Below the pieces are notes generated by a model. The model worked only from the letters and a program-made list of their open reading frames with translations. It did not search any database and was not told where the DNA came from. Shown here one piece after another: positions 23,728-32,495 of a stretch of 36,269 nucleotides of DNA; position 1 is the stretch's first letter, and the number at the start of each line of letters is the position of its first letter. Source of the DNA: Hoskinsella mucinilytica (GTDB lineage Bacteria > Bacillota_I > Bacilli_A > Erysipelotrichales > Erysipelotrichaceae); NCBI RefSeq assembly GCF_045223415.1, contig NZ_JBEQZJ010000039.1, positions 1 to 36,269 of the forward strand, written 5' to 3'. A program made the position numbers and the translations under genes.

Positions 23728-23780
23728 ATCATACCATTTTCTTACAATTTTGACTAGCATTTCTTTGTGTTTTACTAGCA
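23728..23780 (-). promoter_or_regulatory. pfkA promoter with TGCTAGT direct repeats
   Basis: A TATGAT -10 (minus, 23733-23728) with TAGTCA (23756-23751) at 17 bp as a weak -35. TGCTAGT occurs on the minus strand just after 23760 and again from 23780, about 20 bp apart; a third copy begins the pyk coding region (22692). These may be regulator sites or a chance family of short repeats. Confidence 0.4.
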
Positions 23781-23803
23781 ATTATTTACGATTGCTCCTC
23801 GTA

Positions 23804-24718
23804 TCAGAATCTTCGAGTTTCCCCCTTCACGAATAATTCATCAGATAACGCATGAATTCGTTCCAATACACGTTCTGCGGCGATCGGTTCTGATACTCTA
23901 TTGGAAGTTACTCTCAAACGCTCTTTTAAATCTTTCATAGCATAATTGCTTGTGAAGATCGTTTTCTTTTTCGCCTGCATTCTCGCCTCTAAGATTGGCA
24001 ATAAGATATCATCTCTACTCCAGCTCGTGACACTTTCTCCCCCTATGTCATCTAACACCAAGACCTCTACTTTTCTAAGCATTGTCAACTTTTTTTCCAT
24101 TCCTTCCGGATCTTGAAACATCAGCTTTAGATCAGAAATTAACTTAGGCACATTCACAAATGCACAACGTATATTTTTACGTGCATAATAATTGCTCATA
24201 CCAGATGCAAGCCATGATTTACCAACTCCCGGTTTTCCCCATAAGTATACCCCTTTTGTACTTGTTTCATCCATTAAATTTTTTGTTATTTCAAGTACAC
24301 ATAGTTTATAGTCATTGCTTTCTTTTGTCAGATCTAATTTAGAAATATCAACTTTTAACATTTCTTCATTCATATCTGCCTGAGCATACTTTGCTTGATG
24401 CGTAAATTGTTGTTGCTTTTGTATCAAATAAGTACATGATGTCAATCTGCTTTTTAAAAAGCCATCCATATATAAATCTAGATAATGACCGACTTGTGGT
24501 TGTCTACAAAACATCAAGCCTTGACAATGAGCACATTTTTGTACGGTATCCAACCAATCCTTTACACGCCCGCTATGTGCTTGTATGACTTGTTCATCTA
24601 CCGCTTCTTGTTTCATCCAAGCGATGACTTTTTCTTCTTTTAATAAAGATGCGACCAACTTTTGTTTCTTTTCCTTTTGTTCCTCACTTAATTCATATTG
24701 AAAATGAACTCGATCCAT
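23804..24718 (-). CDS. dnaI: Primosomal protein DnaI (helicase loader)
   Basis: The 304-residue protein has the DnaI layout: an N-terminal zinc-binding part (Cys62, Cys65 in CAHC, His78, Cys95) and a AAA+ domain with Walker A GKPGVGKSW (161-169), Walker B VLVLDDIGG (219-227) and the ISL/sensor region TIFTSNYAMKDLKERL. DnaI loads the replicative helicase with DnaB/DnaD at oriC and during restart. It follows dnaB by 2 bases: GGAGGTGAG at the end of dnaB is its ribosome site. Last gene of the polA-dnaI block, though no strong terminator follows. Confidence 0.95.
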   Translation of the reverse strand: MDRVHFQYELSEEQKEKKQKLVASLLKEEKVIAWMKQEAVDEQVIQAHSGRVKDWLDTVQKCAHCQGLMFCRQPQVGHYLDLYMDGFLKSRLTSCTYLIQKQQQFTHQAKYAQADMNEEMLKVDISKLDLTKESNDYKLCVLEITKNLMDETSTKGVYLWGKPGVGKSWLASGMSNYYARKNIRCAFVNVPKLISDLKLMFQDPEGMEKKLTMLRKVEVLVLDDIGGESVTSWSRDDILLPILEARMQAKKKTIFTSNYAMKDLKERLRVTSNRVSEPIAAERVLERIHALSDELFVKGETRRF

Positions 24719-24720
24719 AT

Positions 24721-25911
24721 TTACTCACCTCCTAATTCTTTTAACATCTGTGCCAATTGTGCTTCATCTACTTCTTGATGATCCTTTTCAACAAGCTCTT
24801 GATGATGGAACCATTCCGGTAGTTCTTTTGTTTCAACCTTACTTTTCGGTTTTTTCTCTTTCTTCTCTTGTTCGATTTGAGCTAAGGCCTTTTCACTTGT
24901 ATCAATACCTAATCGAATCCATACACCTGCAACCTTCTCTACATAATTTCTGGTAAAGCGCTGATTGGTGGTTTCTAACACATATTCGATCAAGACATTG
25001 ACCACTTCTGGTTTCATTTTAAATTCGGTGATCAAATTTTCTATTAAAAATTTATCAGCATTGCTGACCTTAACACCGTTTTGTTTTTTCTGCATAAAAA
25101 TAACAGGTGGAAGAGCATACGGATCATGTTTGTTTTCTTCATAAACTGGTTTGGCGCTCCTGGCTTTTTTCTTTAATGCTTCTATGTTTAGCCTACCTGT
25201 TTTTAGATCAATGCATTGAGAAACCAATTTACGCATTTCCATCTCAGAGATACCATGAATGGTCGCAAGTTCCCCGATCGCATGTAGATTTTCTCCTGTT
25301 CTGGCACTCAAAGGAAACACCATCGTAGAGTATCCACTCAAAAAGCGATCAAAGTTAAAGCTTAAGGGAATGTCATTTTGATATACCATATCGTTAGAAG
25401 GCTTCATCTGTTTAAATAAGGCCTCTTGCTCATCTTCCCATTCTTCCTTTAATACATTTTCAAATGGTATGGTAATCTCTTGGTATTGACGTTTATCCTC
25501 TATATCATGAGCAAAGCATAACTTATTGAATTCGTAAACTTGTTTTCCCATTTCCTTGATATATAATCGACCGAATACTTCATGTCGTAAAAATTCATTT
25601 CCTTCCTTCGGCATGAATAACTGATAGATATAAGCATTGTGAATAGCATCATAAAATGTTTTCACAAGTAAATATTGTTCTAGTATCCTTCTGCTTTTTT
25701 CCATGACTTCCATACTTAGTTTTGATATGCTTGCAATTAACAAATGATTTTTGATTTTGGCATGTCTGGTTCCAATTCCCAACATGGTATGATAAAGTGT
25801 CGCAGCATCCATACCAATCAAAGGTGTATACAGCATTTGAAAGGAAGCCAAGCGTTCCATACTCATTTCTCCGCAAATCTCGATCTTACATTTATCTTCC
25901 TTATTCAGCAT
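24721..25911 (-). CDS. dnaB: Replication initiation and membrane attachment protein DnaB
   Basis: The 396-residue product has the DnaB (Gram-positive loader) architecture: an N-terminal winged-helix-like region (RLASFQMLYTPLIGMDAATLYHTML) and a C-terminal DnaB_2/DnaD-like helical domain (about 275-360) with NADKFLIENLITEFKMKPEVVNVLIEYVLETTN. It acts with DnaD and DnaI in helicase loading. Not the hexameric helicase, which is called DnaC in this group. The ATG at 25911 has AGAGGTG upstream; the GTG at 25920 lies inside this site. It follows coaE by 15 bases and precedes dnaI. Confidence 0.9.
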   Translation of the reverse strand: MLNKEDKCKIEICGEMSMERLASFQMLYTPLIGMDAATLYHTMLGIGTRHAKIKNHLLIASISKLSMEVMEKSRRILEQYLLVKTFYDAIHNAYIYQLFMPKEGNEFLRHEVFGRLYIKEMGKQVYEFNKLCFAHDIEDKRQYQEITIPFENVLKEEWEDEQEALFKQMKPSNDMVYQNDIPLSFNFDRFLSGYSTMVFPLSARTGENLHAIGELATIHGISEMEMRKLVSQCIDLKTGRLNIEALKKKARSAKPVYEENKHDPYALPPVIFMQKKQNGVKVSNADKFLIENLITEFKMKPEVVNVLIEYVLETTNQRFTRNYVEKVAGVWIRLGIDTSEKALAQIEQEKKEKKPKSKVETKELPEWFHHQELVEKDHQEVDEAQLAQMLKELGGE

Positions 25912-25926
25912 ATATCTCACCTCTCA

Positions 25927-26499
25927 TCAAAGAAGCGCAATGATCTGTTTTCGTAACGCTTCTTTATCCTCATTGTTCCATAAAACAACATCCGCTCTTG
26001 CTATTTTTTCTTGTTGTGGCATTTGTACAGCCAGTCTTCGCTTCGCCTCTTCTTTGGAAACATGACGAAATTTTGATAATCGTTCTAAAAGAATCGATTC
26101 CTCACTTGCGACAACCCAAATTTCATCAAAATAAGATTCCCAATGTATCTCAAACAGCAAAGGAACTTCTACTACGACCAAGGGATATTGCGTGAGAGCT
26201 GCCATTTTATTCTCGATTTCTGTTTTGATCAATGGATGTAAAATTGCCTCCGCCCGTTGTTTTTTGATGGGATCACAAAAGATCATATCACTCATTTTTT
26301 GTTTATCAAGCTGTTTTTGATCATTTAATATCTGATCGGAAAAGGTAGCCACCAAACCAAGATAACCCGCATGATCCACTTGTAATAATGCTTCATTGAT
26401 TCGATCACAATCCAATACCGGTATCGCTTTTTCTTTTAATATTTCAATGACACTGGATTTACCAGCACCCATGACTCCTGTCAATCCAACTTTTTTCAT
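25927..26499 (-). CDS. coaE: Dephospho-CoA kinase
   Basis: The 190-residue enzyme has P-loop GVMGAGKS (residues 8-15), the acceptor region VLDCDRINEALL, and the lid EEAKRRLAVQMPQQEK typical of CoaE. It phosphorylates the 3' hydroxyl of dephospho-CoA to give CoA. The start is the ATG at 26499, which overlaps the mutM stop (ATGA); the longer frame reads through mutM and is not used. Cytoplasmic. Its place between mutM and dnaB matches the order in many Bacillota. Confidence 0.96.
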   Translation of the reverse strand: MKKVGLTGVMGAGKSSVIEILKEKAIPVLDCDRINEALLQVDHAGYLGLVATFSDQILNDQKQLDKQKMSDMIFCDPIKKQRAEAILHPLIKTEIENKMAALTQYPLVVVEVPLLFEIHWESYFDEIWVVASEESILLERLSKFRHVSKEEAKRRLAVQMPQQEKIARADVVLWNNEDKEALRKQIIALL

Positions 26500-27323
26500 T
26501 TTCGTTTTTGACATGCAGGGCAATAACTTGTGCCACGTCCACCAACTGTGATCTTTTTGATTTCTGTACCACACACGCTACATGCTTCTCCTTTTTTTCC
26601 ATGAACCTTTAATTTAAGTTGAAAGCGTCCATCTACGCCAAGACTGGAGGTATAAGATCGAATCGTGGTACCACCTGATCGAATAGCCCCATTCATGATC
26701 CTTCGAGTCTGAATGATCAACTCTTCAAAATCTTTTTTTCGTAGATGATGAATCAAGGTTTGTGGATGCAAACCCATCGCAAAGCATATTTCATCCGCAT
26801 AAATATTACCAATACCACACAATACACTTTGATCCAATAAGATCACTTTCAAAGCATTCTTTCTTTTATGAACTTTTTTATATAAATAATCTGCAGTCAA
26901 TCGATCATCAAAAACATCATATCCAAATTTCTGAAAGCAAGGATAGCGTTGATCCTGTGCTTTTTCATATAGCCACATTCTACCAAATTTTCTCGTATCA
27001 TGATAGCGAAGTTGTTTACCATTGTCTAGCGTAAACATAACATGCACATGCTTATCATAAGGAACTTGTGCATCTTGCACATAAAACTTCCCTTCCATAC
27101 GTAAGTGACACACCCAAATATGTGTTCCGAGATCAAATATCAGAAATTTGCCGAAACGTCGATAATCTTCGATTCTTTTTCCGATGATGGTCGATTGAAA
27201 TTCTTTCACATCGGGATAGGCAATTGTACGTTGCCAAAAGACATCGCAATGTAGGATGGTTGGATGCTGAAGCTGATGTTCTAATGTTCTTAATACGGTT
27301 TCTACTTCTGGAAGCTCTGGCAT
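26496..27323 (-). CDS. mutM: Formamidopyrimidine-DNA glycosylase
   Basis: The 275-residue enzyme begins MPELPEVETVLR: after removal of Met, Pro1 is the catalytic nucleophile and Glu2 the acid. Other conserved parts are GKFLIFDLG (Lys near 57), a helix-two-turns-helix with GIGNIYADEICF, and a C-terminal zinc finger CSVCGTEIKKITVGGRGTSYCPACQ. It removes oxidised purines such as 8-oxoG. The start is at 27323, one base after the polA stop, with GAGGCG in the polA end as ribosome site. Translation is likely coupled to polA. Confidence 0.97.
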   Translation of the reverse strand: MPELPEVETVLRTLEHQLQHPTILHCDVFWQRTIAYPDVKEFQSTIIGKRIEDYRRFGKFLIFDLGTHIWVCHLRMEGKFYVQDAQVPYDKHVHVMFTLDNGKQLRYHDTRKFGRMWLYEKAQDQRYPCFQKFGYDVFDDRLTADYLYKKVHKRKNALKVILLDQSVLCGIGNIYADEICFAMGLHPQTLIHHLRKKDFEELIIQTRRIMNGAIRSGGTTIRSYTSSLGVDGRFQLKLKVHGKKGEACSVCGTEIKKITVGGRGTSYCPACQKRK

Positions 27324-27324
27324 A

Positions 27325-29910
27325 TCATTTCGCCTCGTACCAAGTTTTTCCGATGTTTGCTTCCGCAATCAACGGAACTTTTAATGTCATGACATTTTGC
27401 ATTCCCTGTTCTACGATATCTTTCATTAATTCGATTTCATCTTCACAAACATCGAAAATCAGTTCATCATGGATCTGCAGGATCATCCGTGATTTCACGC
27501 CTTTTTCTTCCATCGTTTTGAATATTGATATCATTGCCAACTTAATCAGATCTGCGGCACTTCCTTGAATCGGAGCATTCATCGCAGCACGCTTTCCGAA
27601 TTCTCTCATCATATAATTTTTATCTTTGATTTCCGGAATATATCTACGGCGTTGAAATATCGTCTTAACATAGCCATGTTCTTCACAGTATGCAATGGTA
27701 GCATCCATAAATGTCTTAATAGAAGGATAAGACGCAAAGTATTTTTCGATAAAGTTATGTGCTTCATTGCGAGATATTCCCAATTGTTCACTCAACCCAA
27801 AATCACTTTGTCCATATACGATACCGAAATTAACGGTTTTTGCACTTCTTCGCATCAAAGGAGTGACTTCATCATGGTCCACATCGAAAATTTGCATTGC
27901 TGTTTTGGTATGAATGTCGATGTTATGGTTAAAGGCGTCGATCATCTGTGATTCATTCGCCATATGTGCCAACATTCTCAATTCGATCTGGGAATAATCG
28001 GCACTCAACAAAACATGTCCAGGACTGGCGATAAAGGCTTTTCTGATTTCTTTTCCTTCTTCATCTCGTACGGAAATATTTTGTAGGTTTGGTTCACTAC
28101 TTGACAAACGGCCTGTCTGTGTCTGAATTTGATTAAAGATCGTATGTATCTTACCATCTTTTAATATATGCTTACTTAAACCAACAGCATAAGTACTATA
28201 AATCTTTTGATATTTTCTATGTTCCAATAATAATGGAATGATAGGATGAACATGTACTAGTTTCTCTAAAACATCTGCGGCTGTGCTTCGTTTTTTTCCG
28301 GCTTTTAAACCTAACTCATCATATAAAATCGTAGCCAACTGTTTTGGTGAATTGATGTTAAATTCCATACCAGCTAGTTCATAAATGGATCGACTTAGTT
28401 CTTCGATTTTTTTCGCTGTTTGCTCAGCGATGGCATCTAATGTAGAAAGACTGGTAACGACTCCCTCTTTTTCCATTGCGTACAATACCTTTGTAAGTGG
28501 CATCTCAATGGTTTCAAATAATTCCAGCATTTCCATTTCCTTTAGCTGTTCTTTCAGTGGAACGATCAGATCCTGTAATTCATCTGCTTGCATCATTGCA
28601 TAGGTTGTTTGTGTTTCGCCATCGATCAGTTTAGGTTTTCCTCGTTTTCCATAGACATCCTCTTTACGAATACTACGATCAAATTGATAGCGTTCCTGTA
28701 GCTTATCATAATCGGTCAATGTGCCATCTATCAGGAATGCCGCAATCATCACATCAAAGCTGATATCTCCACATGGTATCTGGTTTTTATGACATGCATG
28801 GTAAAAGTTTTTCGCATCATACACTGCTTTTTGGTTATTTTCCTTCAAATAGGTAAGAAAAGCAATATCTTGTTTCGCATCAGATAACGTGATATATTCA
28901 TTTTGTTGCTGATAGCTAATCGCAAATCCATGAAGGATAGCATCGTAATATGGTTCATTATCCACATCTGCATAGACCAAACTATCTGCCTTCAACAAAT
29001 CCTCACTGACCTTTGTAACGACCTTACGAGTACTTTCTTTGACGACTTTTTCTTTATTCATCGTAGCTTTAACAAAGCTATTCATCTCATATTTTACATA
29101 AAAATCATGTAAGGATTCTCCAGGCGTAGGCATGCTCAATTCTTCCATCGTAAAAGGAATCTGTGCGTCTGTTTTGATGGTAGCCAAATATTTTGATAGA
29201 AATGCCTTTTCTTGATCAGTGGAAAGCTTTTCTTTTAGCTTTCCTTTGATTTCATCCAAATGCTCATATACCGAATCAACGGTTGTATATTCATTTAACA
29301 GTTTCAGTGCTGTTTTTTCGCCAATTCCCTTAACACCGGGAATGTTATCAGCAGTATCACCCATCAATGCTTTTAAATCTATGATCTGACAAGGTTTAAT
29401 GCCCATGGTTTCCATCAACTTGGCCTCATCCATGACTTCCATTTCACTGATTCCTTTTTTCATTAGATAGACATCTGTTGTAGGATCGATCAACTGTAGT
29501 AAGTCACGATCACTGGAAAGGATGTGGATATTGACATCAGGATATTTTTTAGCCATACTGCCAATGATATCATCTGCTTCAATCCCTTCACATTCATAAC
29601 GTATTAATCCATAGCTATCCAAATATTCTCTGGCAATAGGAAATTGTACGATCAATTCTTGATCCAATTGTTTTCTTGTTCCTTTATATTCTTTATATGT
29701 TTCATGGCGAAAGGTTGGTTTTCCTGCATCCCATGCGACCAAAACTGCATCAGGCTGAATCATATCCAATGCTTTGTTGATCATAGTGATAAATCCATAT
29801 ACTGCATTGGTAGGAATGCCATTACTTGTTTTCATCATTCTTCCATATACGGTTGCATAGTATGCTCGAAACAACATAGAATTGCCATCTATCAATAATA
29901 AATTTTTCAT
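27325..29910 (-). CDS. polA: DNA polymerase I
   Basis: The 861-residue protein has a 5' nuclease domain (LLIDGNSMLFRAYYA; DRDLLQLI; GDTADNIPGVKGIGEKTA), a central region in the place of the 3'-5' exonuclease, and a family A polymerase domain (motif A DYSQIELRMLAH, O helix RRSAKTVNFGIVYGQS, motif C QIHDELIFD). The exonuclease motif I (normally DxE) reads ADVDNEPYY, so it appears degenerate and proofreading is probably lost, as in Bacillus-type Pol I. Roles: Okazaki maturation and repair. GGAGG precedes the ATG. First gene of polA-mutM-coaE-dnaB-dnaI. Confidence 0.98.
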   Translation of the reverse strand: MKNLLLIDGNSMLFRAYYATVYGRMMKTSNGIPTNAVYGFITMINKALDMIQPDAVLVAWDAGKPTFRHETYKEYKGTRKQLDQELIVQFPIAREYLDSYGLIRYECEGIEADDIIGSMAKKYPDVNIHILSSDRDLLQLIDPTTDVYLMKKGISEMEVMDEAKLMETMGIKPCQIIDLKALMGDTADNIPGVKGIGEKTALKLLNEYTTVDSVYEHLDEIKGKLKEKLSTDQEKAFLSKYLATIKTDAQIPFTMEELSMPTPGESLHDFYVKYEMNSFVKATMNKEKVVKESTRKVVTKVSEDLLKADSLVYADVDNEPYYDAILHGFAISYQQQNEYITLSDAKQDIAFLTYLKENNQKAVYDAKNFYHACHKNQIPCGDISFDVMIAAFLIDGTLTDYDKLQERYQFDRSIRKEDVYGKRGKPKLIDGETQTTYAMMQADELQDLIVPLKEQLKEMEMLELFETIEMPLTKVLYAMEKEGVVTSLSTLDAIAEQTAKKIEELSRSIYELAGMEFNINSPKQLATILYDELGLKAGKKRSTAADVLEKLVHVHPIIPLLLEHRKYQKIYSTYAVGLSKHILKDGKIHTIFNQIQTQTGRLSSSEPNLQNISVRDEEGKEIRKAFIASPGHVLLSADYSQIELRMLAHMANESQMIDAFNHNIDIHTKTAMQIFDVDHDEVTPLMRRSAKTVNFGIVYGQSDFGLSEQLGISRNEAHNFIEKYFASYPSIKTFMDATIAYCEEHGYVKTIFQRRRYIPEIKDKNYMMREFGKRAAMNAPIQGSAADLIKLAMISIFKTMEEKGVKSRMILQIHDELIFDVCEDEIELMKDIVEQGMQNVMTLKVPLIAEANIGKTWYEAK

Positions 29911-29977
29911 AAACTACCTCCATTTGTACTATATTTTACCACAGTTTTGATACCTACACGCAAGCAATACACACAAA

Positions 29978-30005
29978 AACAAAAAGAAAAGGTCTTGCGA
30001 CCTTT
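29978..30005 (-). terminator. Terminator of the ZnuA-like gene
   Basis: AAAGGTC (29988-29994) and GACCTTT (29999-30005) with a 4-base loop; on the minus strand the tail reads TTTTCTTTTTG. It overlaps the stop codon and lies upstream of the polA promoter region. Confidence 0.75.
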
Positions 30006-30966
30006 AAGAAGCCATAGATTCCAGCATTTTCAAATTTTCATACATGATCGTAAGATAGTCTTTGGTTGCCTTTTGATCCGATTCCGAAATCGTAGAAAGA
30101 TTGCTCATATTGATTGGAATCAAACCCAATTCATCAATCAACTCTTGTTGAAGTTTTTCCATGTCTTCAGGTAAATTTTGCTCAAGCACCATATAACGCA
30201 CTTTATCTTGCTGAATTCGTGCCTTGATGACTTCCAATTGTTCCTTGGTAGGTAGTGCTCCATATTTGCTTAAACAAACAGGATAGACATTGATACCATA
30301 GGATTTTTGCCAAATGCCAAAGCTTGGTGTCATGGAAACAAAGCTGATTTCCATTTTTTCTTCATTAATTTTTTGGAAATCCGCATCTAATCGTGCTAGA
30401 TCAACTTCCAATTGTTCATAATTTGACGCAAAGATCTTTTGATATTCCGGATATTTTTCAACCATATAATCATAGATATCATTGGCCATAGAAGTCATTG
30501 CAACAGGATCCATCCAAAGCATTGGATCAGAATCATATCTATCCAACATCTTGAAGGCATCTCCTTCATAATATGGTTCCTCTACTCCGGTCGTAATACC
30601 ATTGATGGTCGTAGTCGTATATCGTTCGAATTTATAAATTGCGCTCTTTGTTTCTAAATTGACCAAATCAACCTTTGTGGAACGAATATCATTATAATAT
30701 ACATCCATATAAGGCTCTAATCCGCCAATATAAAATAAGGCATCGCTTTCTTTTAAGATAGACAAATAGTCCTGTGTTGGTTGCGCTCTTTGAATCAAGG
30801 AACCGGAACTGATGTTTTTCACAACCACATCATTGCCACCGATCTTGCTGATCAAATATTCTACAGGATAGACGGTAGCTACAAGTTGCGGCTTTTGTTC
30901 TTCCGCACAACCACTAAGCATGCACATGCATAGTAGCATAACAAGAAAAGATTGAAGTTTTTTCAT
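30004..30966 (-). CDS. ZnuA/TroA-family lipoprotein lacking all histidines
   Basis: The 320-residue product has a lipoprotein signal peptide (MKKLQSFLVMLLCMCMLSGC; lipobox LSGC, Cys20) and the fold markers of cluster A-I metal-binding proteins: VATVYPVEYLISKIGGN, ESDALFYIGGLEPYMD, DPMLWMDPVAM, SFVSMTPSFGIWQKSYG and KYGALPTKEQLEVI. In zinc or manganese binders three His residues coordinate the metal; here the equivalent places hold Gln, Met and Thr, and the protein has no histidine at all. Glu262 is kept. It may bind something other than Zn/Mn or act structurally. No permease or ATPase gene is adjacent. ATG at 30966 preferred over GTG at 30975 because of the AGGAG spacing. Confidence 0.9.
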   Translation of the reverse strand: MKKLQSFLVMLLCMCMLSGCAEEQKPQLVATVYPVEYLISKIGGNDVVVKNISSGSLIQRAQPTQDYLSILKESDALFYIGGLEPYMDVYYNDIRSTKVDLVNLETKSAIYKFERYTTTTINGITTGVEEPYYEGDAFKMLDRYDSDPMLWMDPVAMTSMANDIYDYMVEKYPEYQKIFASNYEQLEVDLARLDADFQKINEEKMEISFVSMTPSFGIWQKSYGINVYPVCLSKYGALPTKEQLEVIKARIQQDKVRYMVLEQNLPEDMEKLQQELIDELGLIPINMSNLSTISESDQKATKDYLTIMYENLKMLESMAS

Positions 30967-31078
30967 AATGCCCACTCCTCTTGTTTGTAATTATAACATA
31001 AATCCAGGGTATCGCCTACTCTGTTTTACCAAGAAAATGTTAGATTCAAGATTTATCAATGCTTATACACGTACCTGC

Positions 31079-31834
31079 TTATCTTTTGGATATACCAAGT
31101 AAATTAAGCCATACTTCTTCATTGACCCAATTAGATTCATATAACATGATATTGGTTGCGAAACGATACATTTCTCTCCCATGATTCATTCTGATGGGAT
31201 ACGTAGAAGGATGATCCATGCGATATTGATAAAAAGTGGCTCGTTGATAGGGTCGTCTTCGATAGGATTGCATGTTTTCTATGATCAACAATATACAAAT
31301 AGCAAGTCCACTGATTCCTTGAAACATCTTGATCAAATAACAGCATGATATCAAGACCATAGAGATAAGATTTAACAGCTTACCGGCCAACATATAGGGA
31401 AAGATCAGCTGAAGGAATAGTTCTAACATTCTACCACCATCTAAGGGATATATAGGCAATAGATTGAACACCAAGATCGATAAATTCATCATACATAAAT
31501 AATCACAATAAGCTTGTGATATCCAACCTACCATCACTAATGATCGTAACAACAATGGCTCCAACAGATGAGTGAGTGGTCCTGCCACAAGAATCAAAAA
31601 ATCTTTGATCCCGCTTCGATAGCCAATGCTATCAATGACAGCACATAAACCAAAAGGATAAAGGATGACTTTTTGTATCGGATAATGAAAACAGATTGCT
31701 ACAATAATATGTGCGGATTCATGAATGCTTAAAAACAAAAAGATAAATAATAACGTTTTATATAGGGGGATAAAGGGATAGCACAAAAGAAAAGGAATCC
31801 ATAACCAGGATACCTTAATTCTGCAATGCTTCAT
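31079..31834 (-). CDS. Site-2 (M50) metalloprotease, SpoIVFB-like
   Basis: The 251-residue product is an integral membrane protease of family M50B: His38-Glu39-x-x-His42 (HESAH) in a hydrophobic helix, and the third ligand Asp132 in LLPIYPLDGGR. At least four membrane segments surround these motifs, followed by a soluble C-terminus of about 70 residues rich in Arg and Tyr. It overlaps the end of the SpoIVFA-like gene by 20 bases. In Bacillus, SpoIVFB cleaves pro-sigma-K during sporulation, held inactive by SpoIVFA; a parallel role is likely here. No CBS domain is seen, so the short SpoIVFB type rather than RseP (no PDZ). Confidence 0.85.
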   Translation of the reverse strand: MKHCRIKVSWLWIPFLLCYPFIPLYKTLLFIFLFLSIHESAHIIVAICFHYPIQKVILYPFGLCAVIDSIGYRSGIKDFLILVAGPLTHLLEPLLLRSLVMVGWISQAYCDYLCMMNLSILVFNLLPIYPLDGGRMLELFLQLIFPYMLAGKLLNLISMVLISCCYLIKMFQGISGLAICILLIIENMQSYRRRPYQRATFYQYRMDHPSTYPIRMNHGREMYRFATNIMLYESNWVNEEVWLNLLGISKR

Positions 31835-32387
31835 TCATTTCCAGCTTTTTTTGATCTTTCATAAAGCTGATTTGAACATGGTCCTCATAGGTCCCGAGAA
31901 TCTTATCTTTCAGCATGCGTTCTTCTTCTTTCACAGATACATCCCCTACACCATCATACGTTGTTACTACGCCATTATCCTGTTTGATGGTAATACTGCT
32001 TTTCCCATTATCCATAGGTTGAATATGCAAGATGATCCCATCATAAAGGTTGTAAACGGAATTACTATCATTTCGATATTGATCATCCCCTATTTTTGTA
32101 TAGGTGATCGAGTGACTGACAGTTTGTTCTTTCAAGGTAAACCAATCCTCAAATGGTAACCAGGATGATAGATTCTCAAGATGTAGCTCTTCTACAAAAG
32201 CTGGCATCGATACTAGATGTAATTTCTGATTCAACAATAATGCCAATACTGCAACGCAAACAAACATCAACAGCATGACAGCATGATATAACACACGAAA
32301 CATCGGTGTGCCTCTTTTATGTTCTTCTTCCTCAATCCCTATTCTTCGTTGAGCAATTCTTCTTCTGACTTTATGCAGATCATCCAT
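31815..32387 (-). CDS. SpoIVFA-like membrane protein (degenerate M23/LytM fold)
   Basis: The 190-residue protein has a basic cytoplasmic N-terminus (about 1-31), one membrane segment (about 32-53), and an external region containing LYDGIILHIQPMDNGKSSITIKQDNGVVTTYDGVGDVSVKEEERMLKDKILGTYED. This is the LytM/M23-like pattern of SpoIVFA (a strand-rich domain around a Tyr-Asp-Gly core), and the zinc ligands of real M23 peptidases are not seen. The SpoIVFB-like protease gene overlaps its 3' end, the same order as in Bacillus. AAGGAGG precedes the ATG. Assigned mainly on context and domain pattern. Confidence 0.7.
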   Translation of the reverse strand: MDDLHKVRRRIAQRRIGIEEEEHKRGTPMFRVLYHAVMLLMFVCVAVLALLLNQKLHLVSMPAFVEELHLENLSSWLPFEDWFTLKEQTVSHSITYTKIGDDQYRNDSNSVYNLYDGIILHIQPMDNGKSSITIKQDNGVVTTYDGVGDVSVKEEERMLKDKILGTYEDHVQISFMKDQKKLEMNEALQN

Positions 32388-32456
32388 ATGCTTCCCTCCT
32401 TGCTACTATATGATATGTCTTTTGATCATGGAAAAGAACAAAAAGTTGTTTCCTTC

Positions 32457-32490
32457 AAAAAAAAGCACCATCCATAGTCGGATCGTGCCT
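32457..32490 (-). terminator. Terminator of the fru operon
   Basis: AAGCACCATCC (32463-32473) and GGATCGTGCCT (32480-32490) pair with one mismatch and a 6-base loop; eight T follow on the minus strand. Confidence 0.8.
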
Positions 32491-32495
32491 ATTGT

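Noticed and set aside
24721..25911. Reading the dnaB product as the replicative helicase
   Set aside because: No Walker motifs; it has the Gram-positive initiation-protein pattern and is followed by dnaI.
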